Made by a program: the position numbers and the translations under genes. Of a stretch of DNA of 60,000 nt, positions 10,465 through 22,558 are shown in pieces. Position 1 is the stretch's first letter, and the number at the start of each line of letters is the position of its first letter. The DNA is taken from the NCBI RefSeq assembly GCF_030272615.1, contig NC_081412.1, positions 26,692,501 through 26,752,500 of the forward strand. The letters are read 5' to 3'. The stretch is from Cryptomeria japonica (lineage: Eukaryota; Streptophyta; Pinopsida; Cupressales; Cupressaceae). The notes under the pieces are model-generated. The model saw nothing but the letters and a program-made list of their open reading frames with translations. It did not search any database and was not told where the DNA came from.

Positions 10465-11329
10465 TGAAGCAGTCACCAGCTAGGAGGGACCTCAATGAGA
10501 TCAGTCCAGACTGGTTAGCAAGAGTAAAAACAACGGAAACATAGGGGCATGATGGAGGCAATATAAAATAAATTGAATTATATCATGTAAATTGATTACA
10601 ACCAACCGATAACAACCGGGTTACAAAAACCGGCTCACAGGCCTGCTAAAACTTGCTCAAAATACAAAATAAGACACAATCGGGACCTCAAATCTTAAGA
10701 TATATCTTATATGCTCATACTAACTTCCCTGATTTCATTCTAATGCTCTATTACAATGATTTATACGATCCAAGGGGACCCGATCAGCCCAAAAAGGGAT
10801 CAAAACCCAAAGACCAAGACCTAACATGCAAAACCAACAAGGTCTGCCTTTGCAAAATAAATTCCTCTAAAAAATCCAAAGGATGAAGTGTAGATAACAA
10901 GGAAAGGTCAGTCAGATGCTAAGGAACATCGGAACCAATGCTCAAGGCTTTGCAAGCTATAGAAGGGATCTGATAGATCACCAATGCAAATAGATCCAGG
11001 CAACCGGTAATAGAAAACTATCTCGAAAACCGTTAGTGATAACTTGCCGAAAAATGATCCAAATGCTCCATGGTTTGGAAATAAGGAAGATGATCAAGTC
11101 TTCAAGAAAAATCCAACTCCACAGGTTTCGATGAGCCAAATTTGGGACACATAGAAAGAAATACTAAAACTGCAAACAAAAAGCAAAATAGAGAGGACAT
11201 ATTTTTGGTTGATGTAAGAGTGCTAAGAACCGGGGATGCTCCTGCATCATTTCACCAAATAGGTAATATATTAAGGTCATTATTTGGGATTTTAAACCCC
11301 CCGATATGAATACACATGATATAATATTG
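10465..11329. other. Non-coding, probably LTR-derived stretch
   Basis: Relatively less AT-rich sequence with several ACCGG words and a 77-codon chance frame (10653-10886). It has the look of LTR or untranslated retroelement sequence, but no partner copy exists in the window. Confidence 0.3.
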
Positions 11330-11546
11330 CCCAGACAATGAAGCCCTTGTGGTTTCCATTATGGGTTTAGTTTCTAAAAGTTTTCATAGAAATTTCTAGT
11401 GTGACTCTCTCTTAAGCCTGTGTTGAGCTAAATTCTACCCCTTTTTTTCTTTACTTATTCTTTGTTTTAGTCTATCTTCTTTTCTTATATGTAAATCTCA
11501 TTATATTAATAATATATATGCCTAGCATTTTGCCCAAAAAAAAAAT
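11330..11546 (+). mobile_element. Possible 3' end of a LINE
   Basis: A T-rich leader leads to ATTAATAATATATATGCCTAGC and a run of ten A residues at about 11536-11546, the form of plant LINE 3' ends. No coding sequence remains upstream. Confidence 0.3.
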
Positions 11547-12059
11547 TATTGATTAAAGTCAAAATATATTGGTATCTACTAAAAAATAGATTAGACCAAC
11601 CAAATTATTATGTACTAACTCTAAAAGTTACGATGCTCTCCAAATATTTGTGTTAGTTAGGGGGAGGCTAGTATGAATGGTGGTTTTAGTGTTAATATTT
11701 GTCAAATTGAGTGGTATTGGAAGAATCCCCAATGGGTTATTCTTTATGATCTATTTTGATAGCTATGACTATCTAGAAATATCTTCAATGTGTACGTAAT
11801 TAGTTAGATTTCTTTGAAAATAAAATCTTTTTTCCCTTACAAAATCTATTTTAATTAGATTTTGGCATATAATACTATGTATCTTATATAAATTTTAATT
11901 AAATTATAAAATATAAAAATGTCAAACTCTACGCTATTGGCCTTAATAACAACCATTTGTCTATGCATCTTGTTTTCTAGAAAGGAGGCAAAGTCAAATT
12001 CCACATTCACCATATCATTTTGAATGTATGCTTCTATGAACATTAGGTGAACTAGTATC

Positions 12060-12622
12060 TTTTTTCTACATCTTTACCTTTAATTTTACCTAGTGAATGA
12101 TGTGTCTTAATGAAGCAATCTTCAAAAGAATCAATGTTGAGAGGCCCCTTCTCCAAGGTCATAACTCACACTCCCTTTCCATATGTACCCTTGATTCTAT
12201 GTTTGCAAATTTTCAATTACTTATAAGCACTCTTATGAGTCTCATACTTAGTTCTGAAGCCATCAAAATTTATGGTCTTGTTTGTAGCTCTACTAAGGTC
12301 AAACACCTCAACAATGTAAGATTTGGTGAAGATAATGATTGGGGCTCTATTTGCAGTGATAACTACTCAAAAAAAATCTGCATCCACAAAGATATTTGGC
12401 ACTACAATGTTACCCATCTCCAAGACCAATCCATTCTTTAGAAGAAATCTTGGCAACCATTTTTTGAACAAATTGCTCAAATAAGGACCATCTTGGGGCT
12501 AGCACAATTGCATCTCTAACTCCTCCTTGTGCATAAAAAAAAAATTCATCACTTCCCTTATTGCTAGAGAGACTCAGTATTTTTTGAAAACCTTGGACAT
12601 TGGATAAATAAATATTCTTCAA
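12060..12622 (-). pseudogene. Unrecognised coding-like remnant
   Basis: Minus-strand translation gives amino-acid-like wording over about 180 codons. It starts with an uninterrupted 70-codon frame (12622-12410) and continues in other frames with pieces such as EVFDLSRATNKTINFDGF and KHRIKGTYGKG. Frame changes and stops are present. No family was recognised. It may be part of an old retroelement or a decayed host gene. Confidence 0.3.
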
Positions 12623-14885
12623 ACCCCCTTTTGGTTCTGGATGTGTTAGCCATATTCATAGCTTAGGGTTTCTATTCAGGTTATGGTTTTTCAAAAAATA
12701 CAAGCTACTAGCAATTCACTCCAACTATAAGCTTAGTTCTTATTATATTGACAATTACAAGATAATAAACAAAAAATTAAAACAAATTGGTGGAGAAATA
12801 TTTTAATTTTTCACTTACAGTTGTTCATAATAGAAACCATATTTCTTCAAATTTTATTATAGAGAACTAGAATTACTCAAAAATTATAATTGCAATTAAT
12901 AATTCTCGTCAAAATAGTCCTATTCATATATTTCTTGTAAGAAAATTGGCAAAAAAAAAAAAGTCCAGAATCAACATTGGACCCACCTCCACATGTTAGG
13001 ATGTGGCTAATCTGGCTTGAAAATGGCTCACTAGCCTTCATGTTATACATGTTTCCAGAAAATGAAAGATGCAGCTAGTTCTGCCAAGCATGACCAAGAT
13101 CTATGATTTTTTACTAACCTTCGTGTTATGCAGAAATCATGAATTTTTGGAGCCAGTTTAGCTGCAACCCATATGTTTGTGTAGTGTATTATCATGGAGT
13201 ACATTCATCACTAACAACTCTAACATCACCCTCCCACAATCCAATGAGAAGCTAGAAACATTATTGTCTCCCTCGCTTGATCAGATCTAGTCCCACTGTG
13301 ATATGCAAAATAATCATGCATCAATGCATCTCTAATGGATTTGATAGATCTCAATCCCATGATAGTGTGATGATAGTTGATCTTTCTTTAGGAATATTAG
13401 ACCTAGACTTAGGAAAAAATAAAATGATGGGACTAGATGATTACTAGGAGAATGGGGTTGGTTTGTGATGAGACTCAACACATCAAGTTATGACTTAAAA
13501 TATATTTGACTATAATACTGGGTCAACTTAAAAACATAATGTAGGCTTAAGGGTTTAGGGTTTAATACAATGCAAGCTTATGCCTAGCCATTATTTTAAA
13601 GGTTTATATAACTATCACAAGGGTTTATAGTTTAAAATTATATTTTAGCATTTGGTTATTGTTAATGCATTTGATTGTGTTTTGGAGTCTGTTTTTTTAT
13701 CAAAAGTTTTTTCCTCATTTATGCATTGTACTATGTTCTTCAATTTCTTCAATTTATACAAATCACTTTTTGTTGAAGCCAAATATGTTTTGATAGTATT
13801 CTCATTAATAAATGCTTCATCATACTTGTCCAGTAAAGGTTTGAACTTTTCTGAATATCTGAAGTTTGCTAGATAAGGATTTGTATGAATAGTCTGAAAA
13901 AATAGATTAATAATTCATATTCTTTTGTGTGAGTAAAAATTTCTAACAATAATATGAGGAAGATGGAAAATTTGCATACTTCATTGGTTGTTACTTTAGA
14001 AAATCCACCAACTTAACAAGCTACAATTCAACACCTAAAACGGTTGGCATTACATTTAGACACCACTATCAAACCTAGCATACAGACCTACAGACTTGTT
14101 ACATCATAGTTTCCATCACCAATGGAAATGTGTAGTAAATTGGATACAAGTCCGCTATTTATATTTAGCATTAACAAACTAATAAAGTGACAACAACCTA
14201 GAATTGGATTTTATATCTAAAGGAAAAACATACATAGTGTCTATATAATGTGCCCCCATTCTAACCCTACTTCAGCAAGATGTAGAAACTCATCATTTGA
14301 ATTTCTGCTACAATTTTCCACTTTAGCACCTATTTTCTTTTTTGTTGTTCCAATTTCACTCAAGATAATCTATATTTTAACATACCCTGATATTGTTTTG
14401 CATTTATCCTAGCGTATTGTAGCTTCCTTTTAAAATATTTATGTACAAACATCACAACCATACTACATCCTTGACTAGTTTTTTTGAATGATTTTCAAAA
14501 ATTCTAAAAATAAGAAAATGAAATGCCTACCTTACTGAACAACTCATCTTATGTCATTCCTCAAACTTTAAGCCTTTAGCTCATAATGACAAATCAAATG
14601 TGTATTTTTGAAACTCAAGGTTCCTTGTTGTTGCAAGATGGTTTGTTGCAAGATAGCTATAACTTTGAAACAAGGAAATATATATCATTGATAATAAAAT
14701 CTAGAAACATTTTCTTTAAACGTTTGCCTAATAGGCAAATGTGCAGTTGTAATTTGTAATGTAGGCATTAAAATTGGCCATAAAGTCACTAACCACTTCT
14801 TGATGATTCTTAGAAGTCACTAAATTGCGAGCATCACTTATCAAAACATAACTACAAAATTAAAATGTTTTTGCATATTTGATTC
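12623..14885. other. AT-rich stretch without recognisable genes
   Basis: No supported gene or repeat was found. A 74-codon frame at 13652-13876 is low-complexity and probably chance. Confidence 0.5.
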
Positions 14886-15728
14886 TTGATCACAATGCCA
14901 CATCTGAAAGACTTTGTGTGGACACATTGCACACCAATTGCTAGTAGGACAAGGGTTAAATGCAATGGTTGTCTAAATGATATCAATGGTGGAATTTATC
15001 ATTTCAAATGGAATTTGTCAAAACAACGAGGAAATAACAATGAGACTTGAAAACTATGTCTTGCAGATGTCTCATATCAGGCAAAGTAGTCTCTTGATGG
15101 GATTGTTAAGATGAAGGCCAAAAAGGTGAGAAATAGGGTTGAACTAGGTTCTAGTTCTATAGATGCTAGGAGGAATTGTTTGGGTGAGGAGGATGGTGAA
15201 GATAAGGGTTTTACCTGGAATCTGGGTCACTACCTTCTTCTATAGCACACAGACTAAACACAAGTGGAGGAAATATTAATGATTTCTTCCAATCTCGTAC
15301 TACACTAATATCATAAACCACTTTGGAGAGTACCGGATGGAGGAAAATGATCCATGAAAAATCAAATAAAGTAATTGGTAATTTTTGGTACTCCTCTAAC
15401 TTGTCATTCCATACTTCTAGATCTCCATATTGGCAAGCTATGGAAAATGCTATTGTAGTTAGAGGTTTTGGGTTTCAAGCCCCATATTATGAGTCATTGA
15501 GGGTTGGTATGCTCAAAAATGTAGTATGAGATGTTGAAGATGTTGTTAAAGAGAATCAGTTATAATGTGCCATTACTAGTTGCAACATATTGTAAGATGG
15601 TTGGACAAATAGAAGGAACCAAACCCTCATTAACTTCCTTGTCTCTTGTGAGATTGGAATGTTTTTTTTAAATATGTGGATGCATCTAATGTAATCAAAT
15701 CTATAGCTAGATTGTTTGAGATGTATGA
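14886..15728 (+). pseudogene. hAT-family transposase, 5' half (BED finger region onward)
   Basis: From about 14910 the translation shows a BED-finger-like block: WTHCTPIAS, CNGC (the CxxC pair), INGGIYHFKWNLS, then KMKAKKVRN. Next comes the plant hAT block with FGFQAPYYESLR (about 15470-15500), DGWTNRRNQTLINFLVS (about 15596-15650) and KYVDASN, ending in ARLFEMYD at 15728. The usual His of the finger is lost (NL in place of HL), and at least six stops plus a frameshift in a T run near 15665 break it. The Athila element is inserted exactly here. The rest of the same gene resumes at 26922. hAT transposases cut and paste DNA transposons in the nucleus; this one is dead. Confidence 0.8.
15724..15728. 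repeat. Target site duplication, left copy (TATGA)
   Basis: The five bases TATGA directly precede the 5' LTR and are repeated exactly at 26917-26921 after the 3' LTR, as Ty3/gypsy integration produces. Confidence 0.95.
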
Positions 15729-17003
15729 TGATGAGCTTAAAAAATGCTCATAATTTGGATGTTTTGATAAAACTTTTAAATGCCTTTACTTTTGTTATTT
15801 CATGGATGTTCAGACTTTGTGAAACCTTTTTGGGATATCCTGTAGCAAGAAACTTTTATATTCCTGTAGCTCTTTGTGATTAACTTGATTGCATTTATTG
15901 CCCCATTGACTCCCTAAAATGACTGGTATATCGTATACAGTTTTTGAATGATGAAGTAAATCTCAAATGTGTGATTAATGAATGGATATCGTGTATGTGC
16001 CATACGCCTTTTCTGTTGCCTGTTACCTTTTGTTTCGCAGGTTGTTGAAGAATGATCAAGTCAAGCGCAGCCAATCTCGGCCTTGCAATAAAGTCCATTT
16101 CCTGCATGACTTCGAGGAAGCTCCGGCAAAGACTCTTTGACTGAAATCATGGGAAAGAATTTTAATGACAAAGAGTGGAGTGCTAGATTCTCTCTGATTG
16201 GGTTGAATGCATAAACTCATTTATGAAGTTTGTTCCTTGATTCAAGGATATGTTTTTACTTCCACATCTTTCTTTTATGGAGTTAGTTAGTTTGTTGCTC
16301 CCCTATTTTTAAATAAAGCTTCTCCTCCTGCGCGAGGGAAGGATAGAATAAGAGTAGTAGATGTCATGTAAGCATCAAGATGATAATGAAAGATAGAATC
16401 TGTTTAACCAGAAGCAAAGTTTGTTGTTAGTTTCGATATCAACAAAGCAATGTACATCATTCTGCTTTTATGAATAAAGTTCAATGAAGTTCTGAGTTTC
16501 ATATTTGCGTAATCAGGAGATGCTTGCTAAGGGGGCCCACTTAGTAGGTATCTGTAGCTAGTTAGTTAGTTGTTCCTTCCTGTTAAGCTTCAGTTTGCTT
16601 TCATCTTTAAAGTTTTTATACAAACTCAGCTTTACATTGCTCCTGCAGCACAAGGAATCCATCACTGTGTCTGTTCCTGCAGCATAAGGCCAGTTCATAG
16701 TTTGTGTTTCAGTTGTAGTTATTATGATTTATGTCGTAATCAAATCATAGTTGAGTTAAAAAGCTTTGCATTACCTTCCTGTAGCGTAGGTAGGATTTCT
16801 TTTCAGTATGTATTTCCACTAGGATTTGACCAAAATAAGTTCCTAGTGCATATATTTTGCTGTGCCATTTAAAGTATATGTCCCCTGGTTTGACAAGTAA
16901 ATGAACGTCTACAGAAGAGAGATATTGATCACCTGTTGGAATGCCCAATTCCCAGGAAAGGTTTTTCTGTGATTTTCATATCCTTTTGTGGGCACGACCA
17001 TCA
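15729..17003 (+). repeat. 5' LTR of the Athila-like element
   Basis: A 1275-bp TG...CA repeat, equal in length to the 3' LTR. AATAAA-type words occur at about 16313 and 16474 and could serve in RNA end formation. Open frames inside it (for example 16570-16872 plus and 15895-16107 minus) are mirrored in the 3' LTR and have no coding look. Confidence 0.95.
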
Positions 17004-17007
17004 TTTT

Positions 17008-17025
17008 TGGTGTCGTTGCCAGGGA
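17008..17025 (+). promoter_or_regulatory. Primer binding site, tRNA-Asp type
   Basis: TGGTGTCGTTGCCAGGGA lies four bases after the LTR. It matches the complement of the plant tRNA-Asp 3' end at 15 of 18 positions. All three mismatches are C-to-T or G-to-A, like the stops in gag-pol. Confidence 0.8.
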
Positions 17026-17125
17026 TGGCGTCTCGCTAGGAGTTTATCAGAAGTCATTTTTTGGCATTAGTTTAGCTTGTTAGTAAAATTTCCTAGATTT
17101 TTCAAGCCACTATTCATTATATTGC

Positions 17126-18865
17126 ATGCATAGAAGAAGAAGAGACGCACTGGGAAGGTTCATCCCTGAAAATCTGTTTATTGAACTACCATTTGACCCA
17201 GCTGACAACGAACCTAAGGAAAATCCATTCGCTCTGTTATTCCAGCAACCAAACATGGCAAATAATCAACCCAATAATCCGCCTCCTGCATTTGAGTTTC
17301 CTATTGTTCCCCAGGGAGATACTGACAATCTTAAAAACATTCCCTCTTCTTTACTCCCAAAGTTTTATGGCCTGGTTACAGAGGACCCAGAAACCTTTCT
17401 GTTTGAATTTGATGTCCTCTGTCGTAGTTATGACTACACCACAGACGCTCATAAATTGAAGTTATTCCCTTCCACCTTGAAGGAAGGAGCTCTCAGATGG
17501 TTCATGAGTCTGGGAAGAGGTGTAGTTGATAGTTGGGAGGTCATGCAGACAAAATTCCTTGAAAAATATAAGGAATATTGTAAGAGCACCAGCAAGGGTG
17601 ATGATATATTCCGAATTCAGCAGAAGGAGGATGAAAGTCTGGAAGATTACATTTCCAGATTCTTGTTTGCACTACAGAGGAACTCAAACCATACTCTCAA
17701 CGAGGACTCTCAAAAACTGCTGTTTCTAAAGGGAATCAGTGATGCTTGTATAGATGCCCTGGACTTGATAGGAGGAGGTGATATAGCCTAGGTGCCTTGG
17801 GATGATATAAAGAAAATATGTCTTAACTACTCTCGAGCAATAGTTAAGAAAGGTAGAGGTCATCATGCTACAATAGGGAAGTCTTGTTCTGGTGGAGTTT
17901 CCCGAATAGAGATAACAAATTTGCTATCTGACTTCAAGCAGGACATCATTAATAATATGGCTACGCAACTGGACACTATGCAAGCTCGAAAGAAACACGA
18001 GGAGGCTAACGCAGTTTTGGTCGAGTTTTGTCCATACTGCAGACAAAAAAAGCGTGACTGCAGATGCAAGATGGTGGCTAATTTGGAAGCTAAACAACTA
18101 CCTACTGACTTTAAGCCAGTGGAAAGAGATGATGATCACGTGTTCTTTGTTGCACAAAGGAGACCATGGGCCCAGAGACAAGGTATGCCTCAAGACCCTT
18201 TAACTTTTGGTAATTCTTATTCTGGATATAATAATCAATGGTAACATGCATATGGACCACCACCATCCTGGAACCCACCTCAACCAAATTGGCCTAATTA
18301 TCAGAACCAGCAATGGCAACCCCCTCAAGGGGGATGGCAGCAGCCACAGGGGCAATGGACCCCACCTTCAGGAAATTGGCAGCAAAATTCTCAATGGAGA
18401 GGCCCTCAACAATGGCAAAACCAATCCTCTGGATTCCTGCAGCTTCCACAACCGCAACCACAAGCCCTTATGCCCCCTCCTGCAGTAACTGCCACAAATC
18501 CTGGACCTCCGAAACAAACGCCTATGCCTGCCCAGCCAATGCCCAACCCCAATAATAAACCTCAGCAACTTGCATATCTTGTCGAAGCCAACCAATATCA
18601 AGCTTATGCCTTAAACATTAATGATATCCATTTGAGGTCTGGCACTACTTTACCTGCTCCAAAACTACCTCGGATTACTGAAATATCAGATCCTCCCCAT
18701 GAAGAACCTACTACACTTGTTGTTCCTACTGAGCACATGCCAATAACAGATACCGTAACTAAGGAGCCTATTCTGCAAAATCAAGATAACCCACCTTTTC
18801 CTCAGAGGTTGCAAAGTACTACATATAAACCCATGGAACAACCCACTTTTGACATTTTGGATTAG
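17126..18865 (+). pseudogene. Gag region
   Basis: After an Arg-rich start and a Pro/Asn-rich linker, a retrotransposon Gag core spans about residues 75-215, with ETFLFEFDVLCRSY, LKLFPSTLKEGALRWF, LEKYKEYCKS and EDYISRFLFALQ. A cysteine cluster C-x2-C-x6-C-x-C follows at 18029-18067, in place of a normal CCHC zinc knuckle. A Gln/Trp/Pro-rich low-complexity tail with repeated QW words lies at about 18245-18470. Stops lie at 17789, 18242 and 18863. The core would form the particle; the cysteines and basic residues may bind RNA. Confidence 0.8.
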
Positions 18866-19039
18866 CTCAAAAATGTGCAGATTCAAATTCTTTTATTTCA
18901 GGCTATTAAAGATATTCCTATTTTTGGAAAAGCTATTAAAGAAGCCTGTTTAAAGAAGCCTGAACAAAAGAAAAAGGACCCTCAAACAATTCATGTCTTA
19001 GGAAAATTGGCTGATATAATGTTGAGAAATGTAGTTATG

Positions 19040-19470
19040 CCAAAGTATATTGACCTTGGAAGTCCTGTAGTACAAATAAATGTAAATGGCCAAGTTGTAA
19101 AAAATGTTTTGATTGATTTAGGTGCTGCCATTAATGTCATGACAAAGCATACTATGGACTCCCTGAACATTTCAAATATTAGGTCTACACCCACAGTCCT
19201 GTAGCTTGCAGACAGTTCCACAGTTAAGCCTGATGGGATTGTAGAAGATGTAATTGTCATTCTTGAATCTTGGGAGTACCCTGCTGATTTCACAATATTG
19301 TCAGTTAAGGCAACTTTAGGAGGGTATCCAGTTATTCTTGGTAGACCATGGTTAGCAACTGCCGATGCTTTTATAGGATGTCATTATGGAGATATGACTA
19401 TTTCTGATGGGCAGTCCACAAAGAAATTGGCTCTGTATCCTCCTGCTAGACCTCAGCCAGATTTGTCCCA
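19040..19470 (+). pseudogene. Aspartic protease region
   Basis: The catalytic motif reads DLGAA (19115-19129), preceded by VLI and followed by INVMT. The DLGA form, rather than DSGA, is typical of Athila-lineage proteases. A downstream GGYPVILGRPWLA word at about 19321-19360 matches the second conserved retropepsin strand (ILGRPxL). One stop (19202) separates the two parts. The enzyme would cut the polyprotein. Confidence 0.8.
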
Positions 19471-19912
19471 ACCTGTTTGGCCAGATGTGGGGGAGAAAAT
19501 TGAAGAAACCAATTCCTTGGCTAAATTGATGATGATTCAAAATGACCCATTCTCACAACTTCAGAGTGAAGATGCCTTATTGTTTCAAATTCTACAAAAC
19601 AACTCTGATAAAGAAGGTTCACCTGATCCAAATGATATTCATTTACAATATTTCCTGCAGTAACTAAATTCTGAAAATTCACTGCCTAAACTTCCAGCGA
19701 TTTTTCACAATTTGCTTCCACAGGAGATACAAAAATTACCTGTAGACTCTATGAATGATCTCACGGAGCAGATAGAATTGTCTCAAGGTCATTGTTTGAA
19801 TATCAATAATAAGCTGTCACAATCTCAACAGGTTGATCTATTAAAAATGCTACAAGAACAGCATAAAGCTTTTGCATGGGAATATGGGGACATGCAAGGA
19901 ATAGATCCTTGA

Positions 19913-20584
19913 GTTTGTACTCATAGGATATATATCAAAGAAGATTGTTCACCAATTAGACAACCTCAAAGAAGAGTAAATCCAGCACTTAGGGAAATAG
20001 TTAAAAGTGAACTTCAAAAATTGCTTGATGCTGGCTTTATTTATCCAATCTCTGACAGTCAATGGGTTTCTCCCTTAGTTATTGTTCCCAAGAAAGGTGG
20101 AAAATGGAGAGTATGTGTAGATTACAGAGAATTGAACAGTGCCACTAAAAAAGATCACTTTCCACTACCTTTTGTAGATCAAGTACTAGACTCACTGTCT
20201 GGCAAAAAATATTTTTCCTTTTTGGATGGTTACAGTGGATACAATCAGATAAAAATAGCCCCTGAAGATCAAGATAAGACCACTTTTACCTGTCCATGGG
20301 GAAAATTTTCTTATTCGGTCTTGCCTTTTGGCTTATGCAATGCGCCAGCAACATTTCAAAGAGCAGTAATTAGTATCTTTGCTGATATATCTCATGAATG
20401 TATGGAGATTTACATGGATGATTTCACTGCCTATGGAGTCACATTTGAAGAAGCACTAGTAAATTTAGAAAAAGTATTGAAAAGATGTAGAGAGCAAAAT
20501 TTGTCTCTAAACAGTGAGAAGTGTTTTCTAATGATGGAAGAAGGTATTGTTCTAGGTCATCATGTTTCAAGAAATAGAATTTAG
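19913..20584 (+). pseudogene. Reverse transcriptase domain
   Basis: The motifs in order are VNPALREIVKSELQKLLDAG, WVSPLVIVPKKGGKWRVCVD, YRELN, FSFLDGYSGYNQI, PFGLCNAPATFQR and the catalytic YMDD at 20411-20422, then LGHHVS. All catalytic aspartates are kept. A stop at 19910 lies just before the domain and one at 20582 just after the LGH motif, so the domain itself is uninterrupted. Confidence 0.92.
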
Positions 20585-21230
20585 GTTGACCCTGCTAAAA
20601 TTGAAGTAATTCAGAATTTACAAACTCCTGCAAAACAGAAAGATGTTAGAAGTTTTCCTGGTCATGCAGGGTATTATAGAAGGTTTATAAAAGACTTTAG
20701 TAAAATTTCCAGTCCACTTTATGCTTTGTTAACAAAGGATTCCCAATTTGAGTGGACAGAGGCCTGTGAAAAATCCTTCCTACAATTAAAAGACTTGCTT
20801 ACTAAAGCCCCTGTTCTTCAAGGCCCAAAATGAAATTTGCCTTTTCACATACATGCTGATGCTTCTGACTTTGGCATAGGAGCAGTTCTGAATCAAAAAG
20901 AAAATTTAGTTGAACATGCTATTTACTTTATCAGCAAGAACCTTCAAGGTCCTGAGCTCAATTATACTGTCACAGAAAAGAAGTTGCTTGCAGTAGTATA
21001 TGTTTTGAATAAATTTAGACATTATGTCACAGGCTATCAAATATTTGTCCATACTGACCATGCAGCAATCAAATATCTGATGAACAAACCTGCCATTTCT
21101 GGTAGGTTGGCACGATGGCTCCTGTTGTTACAAGAATTTGACATTTCTATAATTGACAAACCAGGAAGAGTTAATGTTGTAGCTGACTTTTTATCAAGAC
21201 TCCAATCAGCTACACCTGTTGAAAATGAGA
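20585..21230 (+). pseudogene. RT connection and RNase H domain
   Basis: The connection part holds GHAGYYRRFIKDFSKI. After the stop at 20831, RNase H shows HADASDFGIGAVL (first catalytic Asp at 20858), YTVTEKKLLAVV (Glu), VHTDHAAIKYL (Asp) and NVVADFLSRL (Asp at the end). All four acidic residues of the active site are in place. It would degrade the RNA strand after copying. Confidence 0.88.
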
Positions 21231-21459
21231 TCATTGATGATAGGTTCCCAGATGAACACTTATTTTCCATCACTGCACATATACCCTGGTATGCAGACAT
21301 TGCCAATTATCTAGCAGCAAACAGAATACCAGACTACTTTTCTCCAAAAGAAAAGAAGTTATTAATAGAGAAAAGTTTTAACTTTTCCTGGATTGCAAAT
21401 AGTTTGTTTTATACTGGAGCTGATCAGGTAATGCGAAGATGTGTAAGAGAAGATGAAAC

Positions 21460-22510
21460 TTATGACATATTGCATGCTTGCCATGATGAACCATGTGGAG
21501 GACATTTTGCAGCAAAAAGAACATCAATGAAAGTTCTTACAACAGGGTACTACTGGCCAACGTTAGATAAGGATGTTGTGGCCTATACAAGAAAATGTGA
21601 CAAATGCCAGCGTATGGGAAGACCAACTAAGTCCGATGAAATGCCACTACATCCACAGATAATAGTCACCCCTTTTGATAAATGGGGGATGGATTTTGTA
21701 GGACCAATTGATCCACCATCCAATGGAAAGTCATACATTCTAGTTTGCATAGACTATGTAAAAAAATGAGTTGAGGTAACAGCTATGGCTCATGCTCGAG
21801 ATAACAAAGTTGCTGAGTTTCTGTATGAACAAATTTTCACAAGATTTGGGGTTCCTAGAGAGCTTGTAACCGATCAAGGAGCTCAGTTTACATCTAATCT
21901 GATCACAGCACTAATGAATGAATATAAAATCAAACATAGGAAGTCCAGCCCTTATCACCCTCAAGCCAATGGTCAAGCAGAAGTAACAAACAGAGAAATT
22001 GAGGTGATCCTCACAAAGACAGTACAGATACATAGAAAAGATTGGAGCAATAGACTTCCTGAAGCAGTTTGGGCTTACAGAACTACATGGAAAACAACAA
22101 CTGGGTTTACACCTTTTGAGCTGCTTTATGGGAAAACAGCCATGTTACCCATAGAATTTGAACACAAAACTTTGAGGACAGCTCTTGAACTCAATATAGA
22201 CATATCTGAAGCATAGAAGGACCGTCTCCTACAGCTAAATGCTTTGGATGAAATGAGAAAAGCCGCCCTGCAGCATACAGAAGCAATCCAACAGCAAAGG
22301 AAAAAATGGCATGATCAACACATCAAAACCAGGAAATTTTAAACTGGAGATTGGGCTCTGTTATATGATTCCAGATATCAAGAAAACCAAGGTAAGCTCA
22401 CCACATGTTGGTTTGGCCCTTATGAAGTTGAAAATGTGTTCGATAATGGAGCTATACAGCTAGTAACAATAGACCCAGTCCGCTTCAAACTGTTAGTCAA
22501 TGGCCACTGA
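21460..22510 (+). pseudogene. Integrase domain
   Basis: The zinc-binding part shows HACHDEPCGGHFAAK, YYWPTL and CDKC. The catalytic core has Asp at 21692 (WGMDFVGP), Asp at 21872 (VTDQGAQF) and Glu at 21980 (NGQAEV); the spacing between the last two is 35 residues, as in D,D35E enzymes. A C-terminal GPYEVENVF word lies near 22416. Stops lie at 21767, 22214, 22340 and 22508. No chromodomain was seen. Confidence 0.88.
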
Positions 22511-22558
22511 CTCCGGTTATACCACAAACCAGCCTCCAAGGAAGAATTCATGCAGTAG

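Larger units (their letters stand above)
17126..22558 (+). pseudogene. Gag-pol polyprotein, single frame with 12 internal stops
   Basis: One reading frame runs from ATG 17126 to the TAG at 22556-22558 (1,811 codons) without any frameshift. Internal stops start at 17789, 18242, 18863, 19202, 19661, 19910, 20582, 20831, 21767, 22214, 22340 and 22508. Each one sits where a Gln, Arg or Trp codon could have become a stop by a single transition. Domain order is Gag, aspartic protease, reverse transcriptase, RNase H, integrase, which is the Ty3/gypsy order. The encoded enzymes would package RNA, cleave the polyprotein, copy RNA to DNA and integrate it. This copy cannot make the full protein. Start choice: the ATG is the first in frame after the primer site and begins a basic MHRRRRDALGRF segment. 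Confidence 0.9.

Noticed and set aside
15895-16872. Open frames inside the 5' LTR, mirrored at 25808-26719
   Set aside because: They lie in U3/R/U5 sequence, have no domain, and are open in both LTRs only because the LTRs are nearly identical.
18368-18601. Minus-strand frames overlapping gag-pol (also 18686-18886, 18991-19293, 21037-21306)
   Set aside because: They are shadows of the coding strand; the plus strand has the recognised domains.
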